From Bog-756 sp963738545 (GTDB taxonomy: Bacteria > Actinomycetota > Acidimicrobiia > Acidimicrobiales > RAAP-2), in NCBI GenBank assembly GCA_963738545.1, contig CAVTXA010000009.1:844148-908147 (forward strand): a stretch of DNA of 64,000 bases, written 5' to 3'. Positions 41,925 through 50,541 of this stretch are shown in pieces. A program made the position numbers and the translations under genes. Numbering within the stretch: position 1 is the stretch's first letter; every line of letters begins with the position of its first letter. A model generated the notes under the pieces. It ran no database searches and was not told the DNA's origin. It saw only the letters and a list, made by a program, of their open reading frames with translations.

Positions 41925-42074
41925 TCAGAGCCTCAACGGGCCGCCCGGGCCATCGTGCGGCGGGACGTCCTCCCGGCGCAGATGCCGATCGATCATCTCT
42001 GCCTGTGATCGGATCAGAGAGGCGAACTCCCTGTTCGTCATGGCCCGGATCTCGTCCTCAGTCGGGTATTCCAT
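41925..42074 (-). CDS. Small hypothetical protein (49 aa)
   Basis: Starts MEYPTEDEIRAMTNREFASL, highly charged and probably helical, ending in a Gly/Pro-rich tail. GGAGG lies about 7 bp before the ATG at 42074, and a strong hairpin separates its stop from the convergent gene, which together argue that it is real. No family recognised; no membrane segment. Confidence 0.6.
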   Translation of the reverse strand: MEYPTEDEIRAMTNREFASLIRSQAEMIDRHLRREDVPPHDGPGGPLRL

Positions 42075-42373
42075 ACCGCAACCTCCACCCAAGGACCCTC
42101 GCACCCCAGATCCTGCCCAAGGGAGGGCGGGGGCGCAACTGCGGCCACCGAGGGAGGGACCACGCTGTCTCTTCACCCGCCGGGGGATCCGGAGAGCCAG
42201 GATCCTGCACCTGGTGATCTCGGTTCGGGACCTACGGCGCCCGGTCGCCCCAGCGCGGCGCACGCTCGGGTGAAGTTACAGAATCTCTCCGCCGAACAGG
42301 CCTTGCCTTCTCTCCGCGGACCTCAGAAGATGGCCCGGGGCAGGGTTCCTAGGCGGACGAACCTGGAGGCACA

Positions 42374-43282
42374 ATGAAGCCCTTGAAGCTCGTGGTCGGC
42401 GTGGCACTGGTCCTGGCCAGTCTCACCATCGGGGTGAGCCAGGCGGCCGCGGTAACACCCCAGGCCAGCTCCTCGAGCCGCCAGAGTTGCAGCGGTACCC
42501 TCACCTCACCCGGCCTCCTGTCCGGGACGTACTCGGGTGATGTCACGGTGAGCGGATTCTGCGTCGTCAACGGAGGCGCGACCTTGATCCGGGGTGACCT
42601 GACCTTGGCCCCCGGTGCGGCCCTCAATGCCACATTCGCCCGGAACGACGTCAGTGGCACGGGCGCCACCAGCCTCACGATCAAAGGTGACGTCAGGGTG
42701 GGTAGCGGAGCGACGCTGGCCATGGGTTGTGAGCCGAATGCCTCGCCGTGCACCGACGATCCAGCCGCAGGGACAGGCGGCACCCTCACCGGCCAGAACC
42801 AAGTGAGCAGTGATGTCATTGCCAACGGCGCGCTGGCTCTGATCATCCATGCCAGCTACATCAAAGGCGACGTCCGACAGATCGGTGGCGGTGGAGGTCT
42901 CAGCTGTGCACCACCGTCGACGGGCGTATTCGCACTGATGCACTCACCGGTCTTCAGCGACTACGAGGACAACACCATCTCCGGTGACCTCCAGGTCACC
43001 GGGGTCCAGTCCTGCTGGTTCGGAGCGCTACGCAATCTGGTCCGCGGTGATTTCACGTATGCGAACAGCTCCTTTGGCGATCCGGACGCTTCCGAGGTAC
43101 TCACCAACGTCGTGTCGGGCGACCTGACGTGCACCTCCGACACTCCCGTCGTCGAGTACGGCGATTCGGCGGGCATGCCCAACCGGGTGGGCGGTGATGC
43201 CACGGGCCAGTGCAGCTTCAAGTCCGAAGCACCGAATCCGGCGCCCAGCGGACCGCTGACCCCGATCTCGGTCAGGAAGTGA
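42374..43282 (+). CDS. Secreted beta-solenoid-like protein with repeated GD motifs
   Basis: Exported 302-aa protein: MKPLKLVVGVALVLASLTIG is a signal peptide, with cleavage expected near SQAAA. The mature part has about eight turns marked [IV/Y]-x-G-D-[LVFA] (SGDVT, RGDLT, KGDVR twice, SGDLQ, RGDFT, SGDLT, GGDAT), resembling polymer-forming or bactofilin-like beta-helices, with several Cys residues that could form disulfides. No enzyme motif. Likely a surface or matrix component. Preceded by an AGGCGG-type region and a non-coding stretch likely to hold the promoter. Confidence 0.75.
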   Translation: MKPLKLVVGVALVLASLTIGVSQAAAVTPQASSSSRQSCSGTLTSPGLLSGTYSGDVTVSGFCVVNGGATLIRGDLTLAPGAALNATFARNDVSGTGATSLTIKGDVRVGSGATLAMGCEPNASPCTDDPAAGTGGTLTGQNQVSSDVIANGALALIIHASYIKGDVRQIGGGGGLSCAPPSTGVFALMHSPVFSDYEDNTISGDLQVTGVQSCWFGALRNLVRGDFTYANSSFGDPDASEVLTNVVSGDLTCTSDTPVVEYGDSAGMPNRVGGDATGQCSFKSEAPNPAPSGPLTPISVRK

Positions 43283-43468
43283 TCCCCTTCCCCCGCCGGC
43301 CCGCCCCGGATTGTGCCCGCCCCTCCCCGGAGTGATCGACAGGGAAGTGTGCAAGCACGAGTCACGTCGCCAGACCCCTCTCGCCACCCATCGCTGGGCG
43401 TGTTCGCCGACGACGTTGACGCACCATCGGTTGGTCATGTGCTGGTCGCGAGACGCTACCGTGGTTGC

Positions 43469-43765
43469 ATGAGCAGCCCGCGCGTGCCCGGAGGTGTGGT
43501 GCACAAGCTTCCCGCCGACCTTCGTCAGGCGCTGATGGCCAATCCTACGGCTCTCGATGCCTGGAGAGACATCACGCCCCTGGCGCGCAACGAGTTCATC
43601 TGCTGGGTGGAGGATGCCAAGCAGGAGGTGACCCGGCAACGCCGCATTCGGAGGACACAAGAGGAGCTGGACGAGGGCATGCGTCGACCCTGCTGCTGGC
43701 CTGGATGCAAGCACCGTGAGCGGACTGGCCGTGTGCCGTCTGGGGTATCCGCTCGTGGTGGGTGA
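43469..43765 (+). CDS. YdeI/OmdA-family small protein
   Basis: A 98-aa protein matching the bacteriocin-protection/OmdA-associated family: PADLRQALMANPTALDAWRD, ARNEFICWVEDAKQ and the basic RRIRRTQEELDEGMRRP helix, followed by CCWPGCKHR, a Cys/His cluster common in actinobacterial members that might bind metal. The ATG at 43469 fits the family start; earlier in-frame codons give a Pro-rich non-conserved extension. Role unknown. Confidence 0.82.
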   Translation: MSSPRVPGGVVHKLPADLRQALMANPTALDAWRDITPLARNEFICWVEDAKQEVTRQRRIRRTQEELDEGMRRPCCWPGCKHRERTGRVPSGVSARGG

Positions 43766-43847
43766 GCGTCCCGAGCACGCTCTGACGGCTCCCCCTTCGC
43801 ACCGCGCGTTGCTGCATCGGCTGCTGACCAGCTGATCCCGGCTGAGG

Positions 43848-43866
43848 CCGACCCCACTGCGGTCGG
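43848..43866. terminator. Terminator-like hairpin between convergent genes
   Basis: CCGACC and GGTCGG pair with a 7-base loop, ending 2 bp before the minus-strand SDR stop. Plausible shared terminator without T-run. Confidence 0.4.
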
Positions 43867-43868
43867 GA

Positions 43869-44555
43869 CTACCAGGGGAGTTCGGTTGTGCCCTCCTGGA
43901 ATGTTCCCGTGGGACCGTCCTTACCAATCGTGGCCATGCGCACCATGACCTCTGCTCCCTGTTCGACTGGCTGCCCTGCCCCACTGAAGGGAGTGAGGTC
44001 CGTGGCGGTGAAGCCGGGCTCGACCGCATTGAACTTGATCGTCGGAAAGGTCTTGGCGTATTGAACCGTGACCATCGAGACGGCCGCCTTGCTCGCGCCA
44101 TAGACGATCGAAGGGAAATGGAATTGGCGCCGATCCGGGTTGGTCACGGCCCAGAACGATCCGAGGGCACTGGATACGTTCACCACTACCGGGTGATCGG
44201 ATCGCTCCAGCAAGGGCAGTGCGGCCTGGGTGACGCGGATGATACCGACCACGTTGGTGTCGAACACGTGGAGTGCAATCGGTCCGTTGATCTCCGACGT
44301 CGTACTGATCCCGGCGTTGTTGATGAGCACGTCAAGGCGGCCCTCACGTTCGTCCATCACCTCGAGCGCGGCCTCCACCGAGTCGTCATCGGTCACGTCG
44401 ACCTGCACAAACTGGCCACCGAGCTCGGACGCAGCCGCCTCTCCCCGCTCGACGTCACGTGACCCGATATAGACGGTGTGACCGTGCAGGATCAGTTGGC
44501 GGGCAGTTTCGTAGCCGAGGCCCTTGTTGGCGCCGGTGATGAGTGTCACGGTCAT
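43869..44555 (-). CDS. Short-chain dehydrogenase (carbonyl reductase-like)
   Basis: A 228-aa SDR with ITGANKGLGYETA, GSRD (Arg favouring NADPH), NNAGI, catalytic Ser in NVSSALGSF, and Tyr-x3-Lys in VYGASKAAV. The NKGLG form and the C-terminal FNAVEPGFTATDLTPF resemble carbonyl reductase-like SDRs. An AAGGGAG site precedes the ATG at 44555. Substrate unknown. Confidence 0.88.
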   Translation of the reverse strand: MTVTLITGANKGLGYETARQLILHGHTVYIGSRDVERGEAAASELGGQFVQVDVTDDDSVEAALEVMDEREGRLDVLINNAGISTTSEINGPIALHVFDTNVVGIIRVTQAALPLLERSDHPVVVNVSSALGSFWAVTNPDRRQFHFPSIVYGASKAAVSMVTVQYAKTFPTIKFNAVEPGFTATDLTPFSGAGQPVEQGAEVMVRMATIGKDGPTGTFQEGTTELPW

Positions 44556-44705
44556 GTCGATGCTCCCTTGTTGCTGACTCTGCCTGGTGCCGACTCTTTG
44601 CCGGGGGCGTCGTCGAGGACGTCGTGCCCCACTCGGGCCGGTGGAGGATCCTCGACCAGGTTTCAATCATGGCCGAACCAGCGACGAGGTGGTTTCGAGA
44701 GGAAG

Positions 44706-45440
44706 TCAGTCCATGAGCACCAGTTGCCGGACGATCCACGAGACCGAGGACCCACCATCCTGCATCGACAGTTCCACAAGTTCTCTCTGAAGGTCTTCCA
44801 ACTGGGTATGACTGACGGGGCAGTCGGACGACCCGAGCCAGTGCCGGACGTTAAAGAGATAGATCCTGGCGGCCAGGGCGCCCGATACCGTCACGGGCAC
44901 GGATGCTCCGCCAAGATCAGCGAGGGCCGCTCCCGCATACATGAGGCCTCCGCCTGATCGCACAATATCGGCGGACACCGCCTCATAGTCATGGAGCGGT
45001 CCGGGTGGATTGATCACGTCCTCGAGATCCTCGATCAGAAGCCTCCCGCCGGGCGCCAGCTGGGTGATCCAACTGCGGGCAACCCTCTCGGGCTCGGCAA
45101 CGTGCGCGAGCAGGAGTCGGGCGTAGATCACGTCGGCCGGTGCTCCCGGAAGGGGGAGGCTCGCGGCGTCGTGCGTTTCGAATCGGGCTTCGGGAAGGCG
45201 AACCCGGGCTTCATTGATGAACGGTGCCGAGGCATCGATGCCGACCAGCAGGTTGGGCCGACAGACCTCATGGAGGAGTCGCGTAGTGAAGGCCGGCCCG
45301 CACCCGAGGTCGAGGACCACCTCGGGCGACGGAACCGCATGCATCAACAGGAAGGACCGGGAGACAGCGTCGTAGGCCTTCGCCACCAGGCGAAGCCGAT
45401 CCGATGCTGGCCGGTCGTCCCCGAATGTGTACTGGCCCAT
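44706..45440 (-). CDS. SAM-dependent methyltransferase
   Basis: A 244-aa class I methyltransferase: motif I VVLDLGCGPAFTTRLL, motif II acidic residue in VGIDASAPF, and post-motif LAPGGRLLIEDLEDV. The N-terminus lacks a membrane segment. The C-terminal ~70 residues are divergent, so the acceptor (small molecule, lipid or protein) cannot be inferred. Divergent from the following hypothetical gene. Confidence 0.86.
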   Translation of the reverse strand: MGQYTFGDDRPASDRLRLVAKAYDAVSRSFLLMHAVPSPEVVLDLGCGPAFTTRLLHEVCRPNLLVGIDASAPFINEARVRLPEARFETHDAASLPLPGAPADVIYARLLLAHVAEPERVARSWITQLAPGGRLLIEDLEDVINPPGPLHDYEAVSADIVRSGGGLMYAGAALADLGGASVPVTVSGALAARIYLFNVRHWLGSSDCPVSHTQLEDLQRELVELSMQDGGSSVSWIVRQLVLMD

Positions 45441-45631
45441 GCCACAGTCTCGCCGAGCAGAACGATCCCGGCACCCGACAGCGACCGACCGGCCCAGGAA
45501 CCGGTCGAGGAGCCGGGGCCCGAGCGAGGGATTACGGCGACGGCCCGGTGGACTGGGACTCGGGCGTCGATCAGATCCAGCCCGCTGACCACCTGTCTGC
45601 GCTCACCGGTAGGCGGATCCGGCAGCAGGCA

Positions 45632-46579
45632 ATGCCCAGCGAGAGTGCCGCGGATTACCACGCCATTACCGGGCCCGTGCACGCTCCCTCCATGGACACC
45701 ATGGACATGTGGCAGCTTGAGCAATCCGACCACTCCGCCGGATGGGACCCGTCCACCGACCGTTCCCGCCCGGACCTGGCCCTCGCCGCGCGCGCTGCCC
45801 GGACCATCGGTACATCCGGTCGCACCCACCGCGACAAGGTCGTCGCCGTGGCCTACTCCGTCTTCCTCATCGTCGGGGCGTGTGGTGGGTTTCCCCTCCT
45901 CTTCCTGGCCGGCCTCTGCTGGCTGTACGCCGCAGCACGTTCGCGCCGGCTGGACGTCCAGCCCTGGGTGGCGGCCACCCCGGTCACGGGGGCCAGACGG
46001 TTCTTGGTCTCCGAGGTACATGTGGGCAAGGTGCACGCTGGATACTGCCGGGGCTTTCGGTGGTGGCGGATCGTCGACGAAGGCAATCGCCCGGTGTTCG
46101 GGAGGTGCGGGATGAAGAAGGGCTCCCCTGTGGAGGACCTGTGCATCATCCCCTCCAGCGGTTCACCGCTCCTCGCCCTCCAGGCCCTGACCGTTCCCGG
46201 ATTCTGGACCTCCAACTGCACGGTGTACCGCTCTCAGCACGACAAGGGTTTCACGGTCCTCCATCTGTGCAGGGCCACAGGCGAGCCCGTTCTGGCCGTC
46301 CGCTTCGCCGACCCTCGTCAACGTCGGGAGATCGAGGTGCTGGTCTACTCCCCCGAGGTGCTCGGAGATGTGGCTGTGGCCGTTCTCTCATGTGCGGCGA
46401 TTTTTGTGAAACACGGTAGACCTCACAGGTCGCGAGCGGTGGATGGGAGTCCTGCGCTGCCCGATGCCGACGGAACGCCGGGCTGGGGTGGCACTTCCCA
46501 CTACCTGGTTGATGCCGGGTGCCGGACGACCGACGAGGCGTGGCCTCGGGTGTTTTTCGGGAACGAGATGCAGACGTAG
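45632..46579 (+). CDS. Hypothetical protein with one hydrophobic segment
   Basis: Not recognised. About 315 aa from ATG 45632; ATGs at 45692 and 45701 are also possible. A single hydrophobic stretch around VVAVAYSVFLIVGACGGFPL and LLFLAGLCWLYAA suggests a hairpin or two helices near residue 90, followed by a soluble, Cys-containing domain with alternating strands (FTVLHLCRATGEPVLAVRF, EIEVLVYSPEVLGDVAV) vaguely like a scramblase/LURP-type barrel. The last ~60 residues are low-complexity and may not belong to the fold. Confidence 0.5.
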   Translation: MPSESAADYHAITGPVHAPSMDTMDMWQLEQSDHSAGWDPSTDRSRPDLALAARAARTIGTSGRTHRDKVVAVAYSVFLIVGACGGFPLLFLAGLCWLYAAARSRRLDVQPWVAATPVTGARRFLVSEVHVGKVHAGYCRGFRWWRIVDEGNRPVFGRCGMKKGSPVEDLCIIPSSGSPLLALQALTVPGFWTSNCTVYRSQHDKGFTVLHLCRATGEPVLAVRFADPRQRREIEVLVYSPEVLGDVAVAVLSCAAIFVKHGRPHRSRAVDGSPALPDADGTPGWGGTSHYLVDAGCRTTDEAWPRVFFGNEMQT

Positions 46580-46867
46580 TGACCACGGTGTCGTCCGGCA
46601 TCTTCCTCCTCGTCCTCGCTGCGACTAAACCGATCCGCCCTCAGGGCACAGCCTCCTGTGTGCGTGCCCGGTGGCCTGGACCAACGATCGGGACTGTCCG
46701 ATTCGACTGGGGACGTGCCGGGCCACCCGCACCGCTCAATGGAGGAGGGCACGCATCGCGGGGCGCCGCTCCGGGACATGGACAGGCCACCGAGATAAGT
46801 CGGGACCACCCGGGTAGCCGGCCGGCCGGCTCGACAGCGCTTAAGGCCCTGTAGTGGACTTCCGTCC
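46580..46867. other. Intergenic region
   Basis: No convincing gene in 288 bp. It should contain the promoter for the SRPBCC gene; no palindrome stood out. Confidence 0.4.
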
Positions 46868-47323
46868 ATGACAAGGCTCGAGATTTCCCGAGACATCGCT
46901 GCTCCCCCCGAACTGGCCTATGCCGCTGTGTCCGATGTGACCCGGATGGGTGAGTGGTCGGTGGAGTGCCACACCTGCGAATGGCACGAGGGATTCGACG
47001 GTCCGGTCGTTGGATCCACCTTCGACGGTCACAACCACAACGGTGAGCATGAGTGGATCACCCAGGGCAAGGTCATCGAGGCCGAACCGGGTAGGTCGTT
47101 CGCCTTTGAATGCTCCATGATGGACTTCCACTACTCCACCTGGGGGTACCGATTCGAACCGACACCATCGGGTTGCCGGGTGACCGAATGGAGCGAAGAC
47201 CTCCGGCCTGAGTCCGTTCTGGACTTCAGCCAGAGCATCTCGGGCATCGACGACCGTTCGGGGCGAAACCGCGAGACGATGAGTCGAACCTTGGAACGCC
47301 TCGCTACGTCCCTCGAGGACTGA
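46868..47323 (+). CDS. SRPBCC (START/Bet v1-like) protein
   Basis: A 151-aa helix-grip protein: LEISRDIAAPPELAYAAVSD, then WSVECHTCEW, strands with a HNHNGEHEW His cluster, and a long C-terminal helix (SRTLERLATSLED). Such proteins bind lipids or aromatic molecules in a central cavity. It is convergent with a MarR regulator, with a small hairpin in between. Confidence 0.85.
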   Translation: MTRLEISRDIAAPPELAYAAVSDVTRMGEWSVECHTCEWHEGFDGPVVGSTFDGHNHNGEHEWITQGKVIEAEPGRSFAFECSMMDFHYSTWGYRFEPTPSGCRVTEWSEDLRPESVLDFSQSISGIDDRSGRNRETMSRTLERLATSLED

Positions 47324-47374
47324 TCGGAGATAGATGACCCGGACGGTGCGTTCCCCGTCGATGGCGTCGGGATC

Positions 47375-47389
47375 GAGGCACAGCGCCTC
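47375..47389. terminator. Weak hairpin between convergent genes
   Basis: GAGGC and GCCTC form a 5-bp stem with a 5-base loop between the SRPBCC and MarR stops; short, so only tentative. Confidence 0.28.
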
Positions 47390-47418
47390 TTGCTGTCACG
47401 TCGCTTGAGGGCTCTCCG

Positions 47419-47937
47419 CTAAGCAGGGAAACGAGGCAGGCGACCGGCGATTGCGGCAAGGCTGTCCAGCAGGGCACGCTGCTGTTCGTGGTCCAAGCCG
47501 CTAAAGAGCTCCTGCTCGAATTGGTGCACGACAGGCAAGGCATCCTGCACAAGATCTCGCCCTGCGTCCGTCAAGGACACGAGTCGCATCCGACCGTCCG
47601 AGCCATGCACGGTCCGGGTGACCAATCGGAGCCGTTCAAGAGTATTGAGAATGCCGGTCAACGTCGGACGCGTGACAACCATGCGCTTGGCGATCACCGA
47701 CGGGGGAATCGGCTCACCCGCACCGGCAAGGACGGTCAGCGCATTGAAGCTCGTGTACGACGGGATCCCGAACCCCTCCAGCAATCGGTCCAGTTCGGAC
47801 AGCATGGAAATGGCGACGCGACCGAGGTTCAAGAAGCACTCCGTGGCCTGCGCCGAGGCCTGGGGAAACTCGCTCTCGAAGGCGCCATGGACCCGCACGA
47901 GAGACCCCTCACCTGGCCTCGGCGTATTGGTTGACAT
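47419..47937 (-). CDS. MarR family transcriptional regulator
   Basis: A 172-aa winged-helix regulator: SELDRLLEGFGIPSYTSFNAL, recognition region PPSVIAKRMVVTRPTLTGIL, the wing with VHGSDGRMRLVSLTDAGRDL, and C-terminal dimerisation helices. MarR proteins usually repress divergent genes and respond to small aromatic ligands. It faces the sulfatase gene across 171 bp, which is the likely target. Confidence 0.9.
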   Translation of the reverse strand: MSTNTPRPGEGSLVRVHGAFESEFPQASAQATECFLNLGRVAISMLSELDRLLEGFGIPSYTSFNALTVLAGAGEPIPPSVIAKRMVVTRPTLTGILNTLERLRLVTRTVHGSDGRMRLVSLTDAGRDLVQDALPVVHQFEQELFSGLDHEQQRALLDSLAAIAGRLPRFPA

Positions 47938-48108
47938 CGTTCTCCAGCCTAGTTAGGTTACGAACCACTTTTTGTGAACATGTGACCTTCACCCGGTGGT
48001 CGACGCACGCTGGGGTCGCTGCGCAGGGCGGGCGATTTGGAACGAGAAGGATGACATTGCGGTACCGAGGGGGTCAGCCCGGCTCCATGTTGTCGAAAGG
48101 ACTGTCCC
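47938..48108. promoter_or_regulatory. Divergent MarR/sulfatase control region with operator-like repeat
   Basis: Contains the AT-rich stretch 47950-47985. GGTT-ACG-AACC at 47956-47966 is an inverted repeat within 30 bp of the MarR start, a plausible autoregulatory operator. TTAGGTTACG and TGTGAACATGTGAC nearby may be promoter elements, not assignable with confidence. Confidence 0.45.
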
Positions 48109-50460
48109 ATGGCGGTACCTAGGTCGCGAGCCAATCTGCCGATCCCTGATCCTCAGCACGTAGGCCTGACCACCTACGACGCCAAGGACCCCGATACCGC
48201 CTTTCCGGCGATCGATCCGCTTCGCCCACCCGACGGGGCACCAAACGTTCTGCTGGTGCTGTTGGACGATGTCGGCTTCGGGGCCTCGAGTGCCTTCGGC
48301 GGCCCCTGTGACACGCCTACGGCCGAACGGCTGGCCGGTGGGGGTTTGGCGTTCACCCGGTTCCACACGACTGCCCTCTGTGCTCCCACTCGGGCCGCCC
48401 TGCTCACCGGGCGGAACCATCACAGCGTGGGCATGGGCGCCGTCCCGGACCTGGCCACCTCGGCGCCGGGCTATAACTCGGTGAGGCCCAAGGCGGCGGC
48501 GCCATTGGCCGAGACCCTCCGTCTCAACGGCTACTCGACAGCCCAATTCGGGAAGTGCCACGAGGTACCCATGTGGGAGAACAGCCCGGTCGGGCCGTTT
48601 GACCAGTGGCCCACCGGCAGTGGGTTCGAGCACTTCTACGGCTTTATCGGTGGAGGCACCAACCAGTGGTACCCCGGCCTGTACGAGGGGACCACGCCGA
48701 TTGAGCCGGACCGGTCCCCCGACCAGGGCTACCATCTGACCGAGGATCTGGCCGACCGGGCCATCGCCTGGATCCGCCAACAGAAGACGCTGGCTCCGGA
48801 CAAACCCTTCTTCGCCTATTTCGCCCCCGGCGCCACCCACGCACCCCACCACGCCCCGAAGGAGTGGATCGACCGCTACCAGGGTCGGTTCGACACCGGG
48901 TGGGATGCGCTCCGGCGAGAGACGTTCTCCCGTCAGAAGGAACTGGGGGTCATTCCGGCCGACGCCGAGTTGACCGAGCGCCCGGACGAGATTCCCGCCT
49001 GGGACGACATCGACGAGGCGCTCAAGCCGGTGCTGGCTCGGCAGATGGAGGTGTACGCCGGCTTCCTGTCCCACGTCGACCACCATGTGGGCCGGCTCGT
49101 GGACGCACTCGAGGGGCTGGACATCCTCGACGACACCCTCGTCTTCTACATCGTCGGAGACAACGGAGCAAGCGCCGAGGGGACACCCCACGGGACCTTC
49201 AACGAGCTCCTTGTCTTCAACCAGAGCATGGACCTCGAAACCACCCAGTTCCTCACCGCGCATATCGACGACTTCGGGAGCCCGGCGGCCAACAATCACT
49301 ATGCCGTCGGATGGGCCCACGCTACCTGTACCCCTTATCAGTGGACCAAGCAGGTGGCCTCCCACTTCGGTGGGACCCGCAACGGCATGCTCGTCCATTG
49401 GCCATCCGGGTTCACCGCACGCGGCGAGAGGCGCCACCAGTTCCACCACGTCGTCGACATCGCCCCCACCATCCTGGAGGCGGCCGGGATCCCGGCCCCG
49501 ACGTTCGTGCACGGTATCCAGCAGATGCCACTCCATGGTGTGAGCATGCGGTACAGCTTCGATGAAGCCGGAGCCCCGGAACGCCACGAGACTCAGTACT
49601 TCGAGATCGTGTGCAACCGCGGGATCTACCACAAGGGGTGGACAGCGGTAACCCGGCACAGCATCCCGTGGCTGGCCGCCGAGACCCCGGCGTTGGACGA
49701 CGACACCTGGGAGCTCTACGACACGACCACCGACTGGTCACAGGCTCACAATCTGGCCGCCGAGCACCCCGAGACTCTCCACCATCTCCAGCGACTCTTC
49801 CTCATCGAAGCGGTCAAGTACGGCGCCCTCCCCCTGGACGACCGTCGGGTCGAGCGGTTCTTGGCCGAACTGGCCGGACGGCCGGAGCTGATCACCGGAA
49901 CGTCCCAGCTGCTGTTCGGGGGCATGGGTCGGCTCAGTGAGAGCTCGGTCATCAACACCAAGAACGCCTCCCACTCGGTCACCGCCGACATCGAGGTGCC
50001 CGACGGTGTGTCCTCGGGCGTGCTCATCGCCCAAGGGGGAGCGTTCGGCGGCTGGAGCCTCTACCTGCACGAAGGCGTCCCCACCTACTGCTACAACCTG
50101 TTCGGGGTCACCCGGACGATCATTCGGGGTGCCGGACCCGTCCACCCTGGCCACCTCCAGATCCGGGTCGAGTTCGCTTATGACGGCGGGCTGGGAGGTC
50201 CGGCTGCCGTCACCCTGTTCGTCGACGGCACACCGGTCGGTGAGGGTCGGCTCGAGCGCACGGTCCCCCTCGTGTACTCCTACGACGAGACCACCGACGT
50301 GGGGAGCGATACCGGATCCACGGTCAGCATCGAGTACGACGAGGCGACCAGTCGCTTCCCGGGCACGGTCAACTGGGTCCAGATCGACGTTGGAGCGGAC
50401 GATTCCGACCACCTCATCTCACCCGATGAGCGCTGGCGGGTGTCCATGGCCAGGCAGTAG
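48109..50460 (+). CDS. Type I sulfatase (arylsulfatase-like)
   Basis: A 783-aa sulfate ester hydrolase. The formylglycine site is Cys91 in LCAPTRAALLTGRN, the C-x-P-S/T-R form seen in bacterial arylsulfatases; metal-binding Asp53-Asp54 lie in LLDDVGFGA and further ligands in VGDNGA. The first ~550 residues are the alkaline-phosphatase-fold core; the C-terminal ~150 form a beta-rich jelly-roll-like domain (ADIEVPDGVSSGVLIAQGG). No signal peptide, so it appears cytoplasmic. A formylglycine-generating enzyme is needed but none is in the window. Divergent from MarR; 81 bp before the antiporter gene. Confidence 0.93.
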   Translation: MAVPRSRANLPIPDPQHVGLTTYDAKDPDTAFPAIDPLRPPDGAPNVLLVLLDDVGFGASSAFGGPCDTPTAERLAGGGLAFTRFHTTALCAPTRAALLTGRNHHSVGMGAVPDLATSAPGYNSVRPKAAAPLAETLRLNGYSTAQFGKCHEVPMWENSPVGPFDQWPTGSGFEHFYGFIGGGTNQWYPGLYEGTTPIEPDRSPDQGYHLTEDLADRAIAWIRQQKTLAPDKPFFAYFAPGATHAPHHAPKEWIDRYQGRFDTGWDALRRETFSRQKELGVIPADAELTERPDEIPAWDDIDEALKPVLARQMEVYAGFLSHVDHHVGRLVDALEGLDILDDTLVFYIVGDNGASAEGTPHGTFNELLVFNQSMDLETTQFLTAHIDDFGSPAANNHYAVGWAHATCTPYQWTKQVASHFGGTRNGMLVHWPSGFTARGERRHQFHHVVDIAPTILEAAGIPAPTFVHGIQQMPLHGVSMRYSFDEAGAPERHETQYFEIVCNRGIYHKGWTAVTRHSIPWLAAETPALDDDTWELYDTTTDWSQAHNLAAEHPETLHHLQRLFLIEAVKYGALPLDDRRVERFLAELAGRPELITGTSQLLFGGMGRLSESSVINTKNASHSVTADIEVPDGVSSGVLIAQGGAFGGWSLYLHEGVPTYCYNLFGVTRTIIRGAGPVHPGHLQIRVEFAYDGGLGGPAAVTLFVDGTPVGEGRLERTVPLVYSYDETTDVGSDTGSTVSIEYDEATSRFPGTVNWVQIDVGADDSDHLISPDERWRVSMARQ

Positions 50461-50541
50461 GCACGATGGAGGGTCCAGGCGGGCGGGGGGTCCGATCGTG
50501 ACAGCGGCGGAACCGACTGGCCGGACAGCCGGGCGCCCCCG

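Noticed and set aside
46501..46896. Minus-strand open frame between the hypothetical and SRPBCC genes
   Set aside because: No ribosome site, Arg/Pro-rich composition and overlap with better plus-strand genes.
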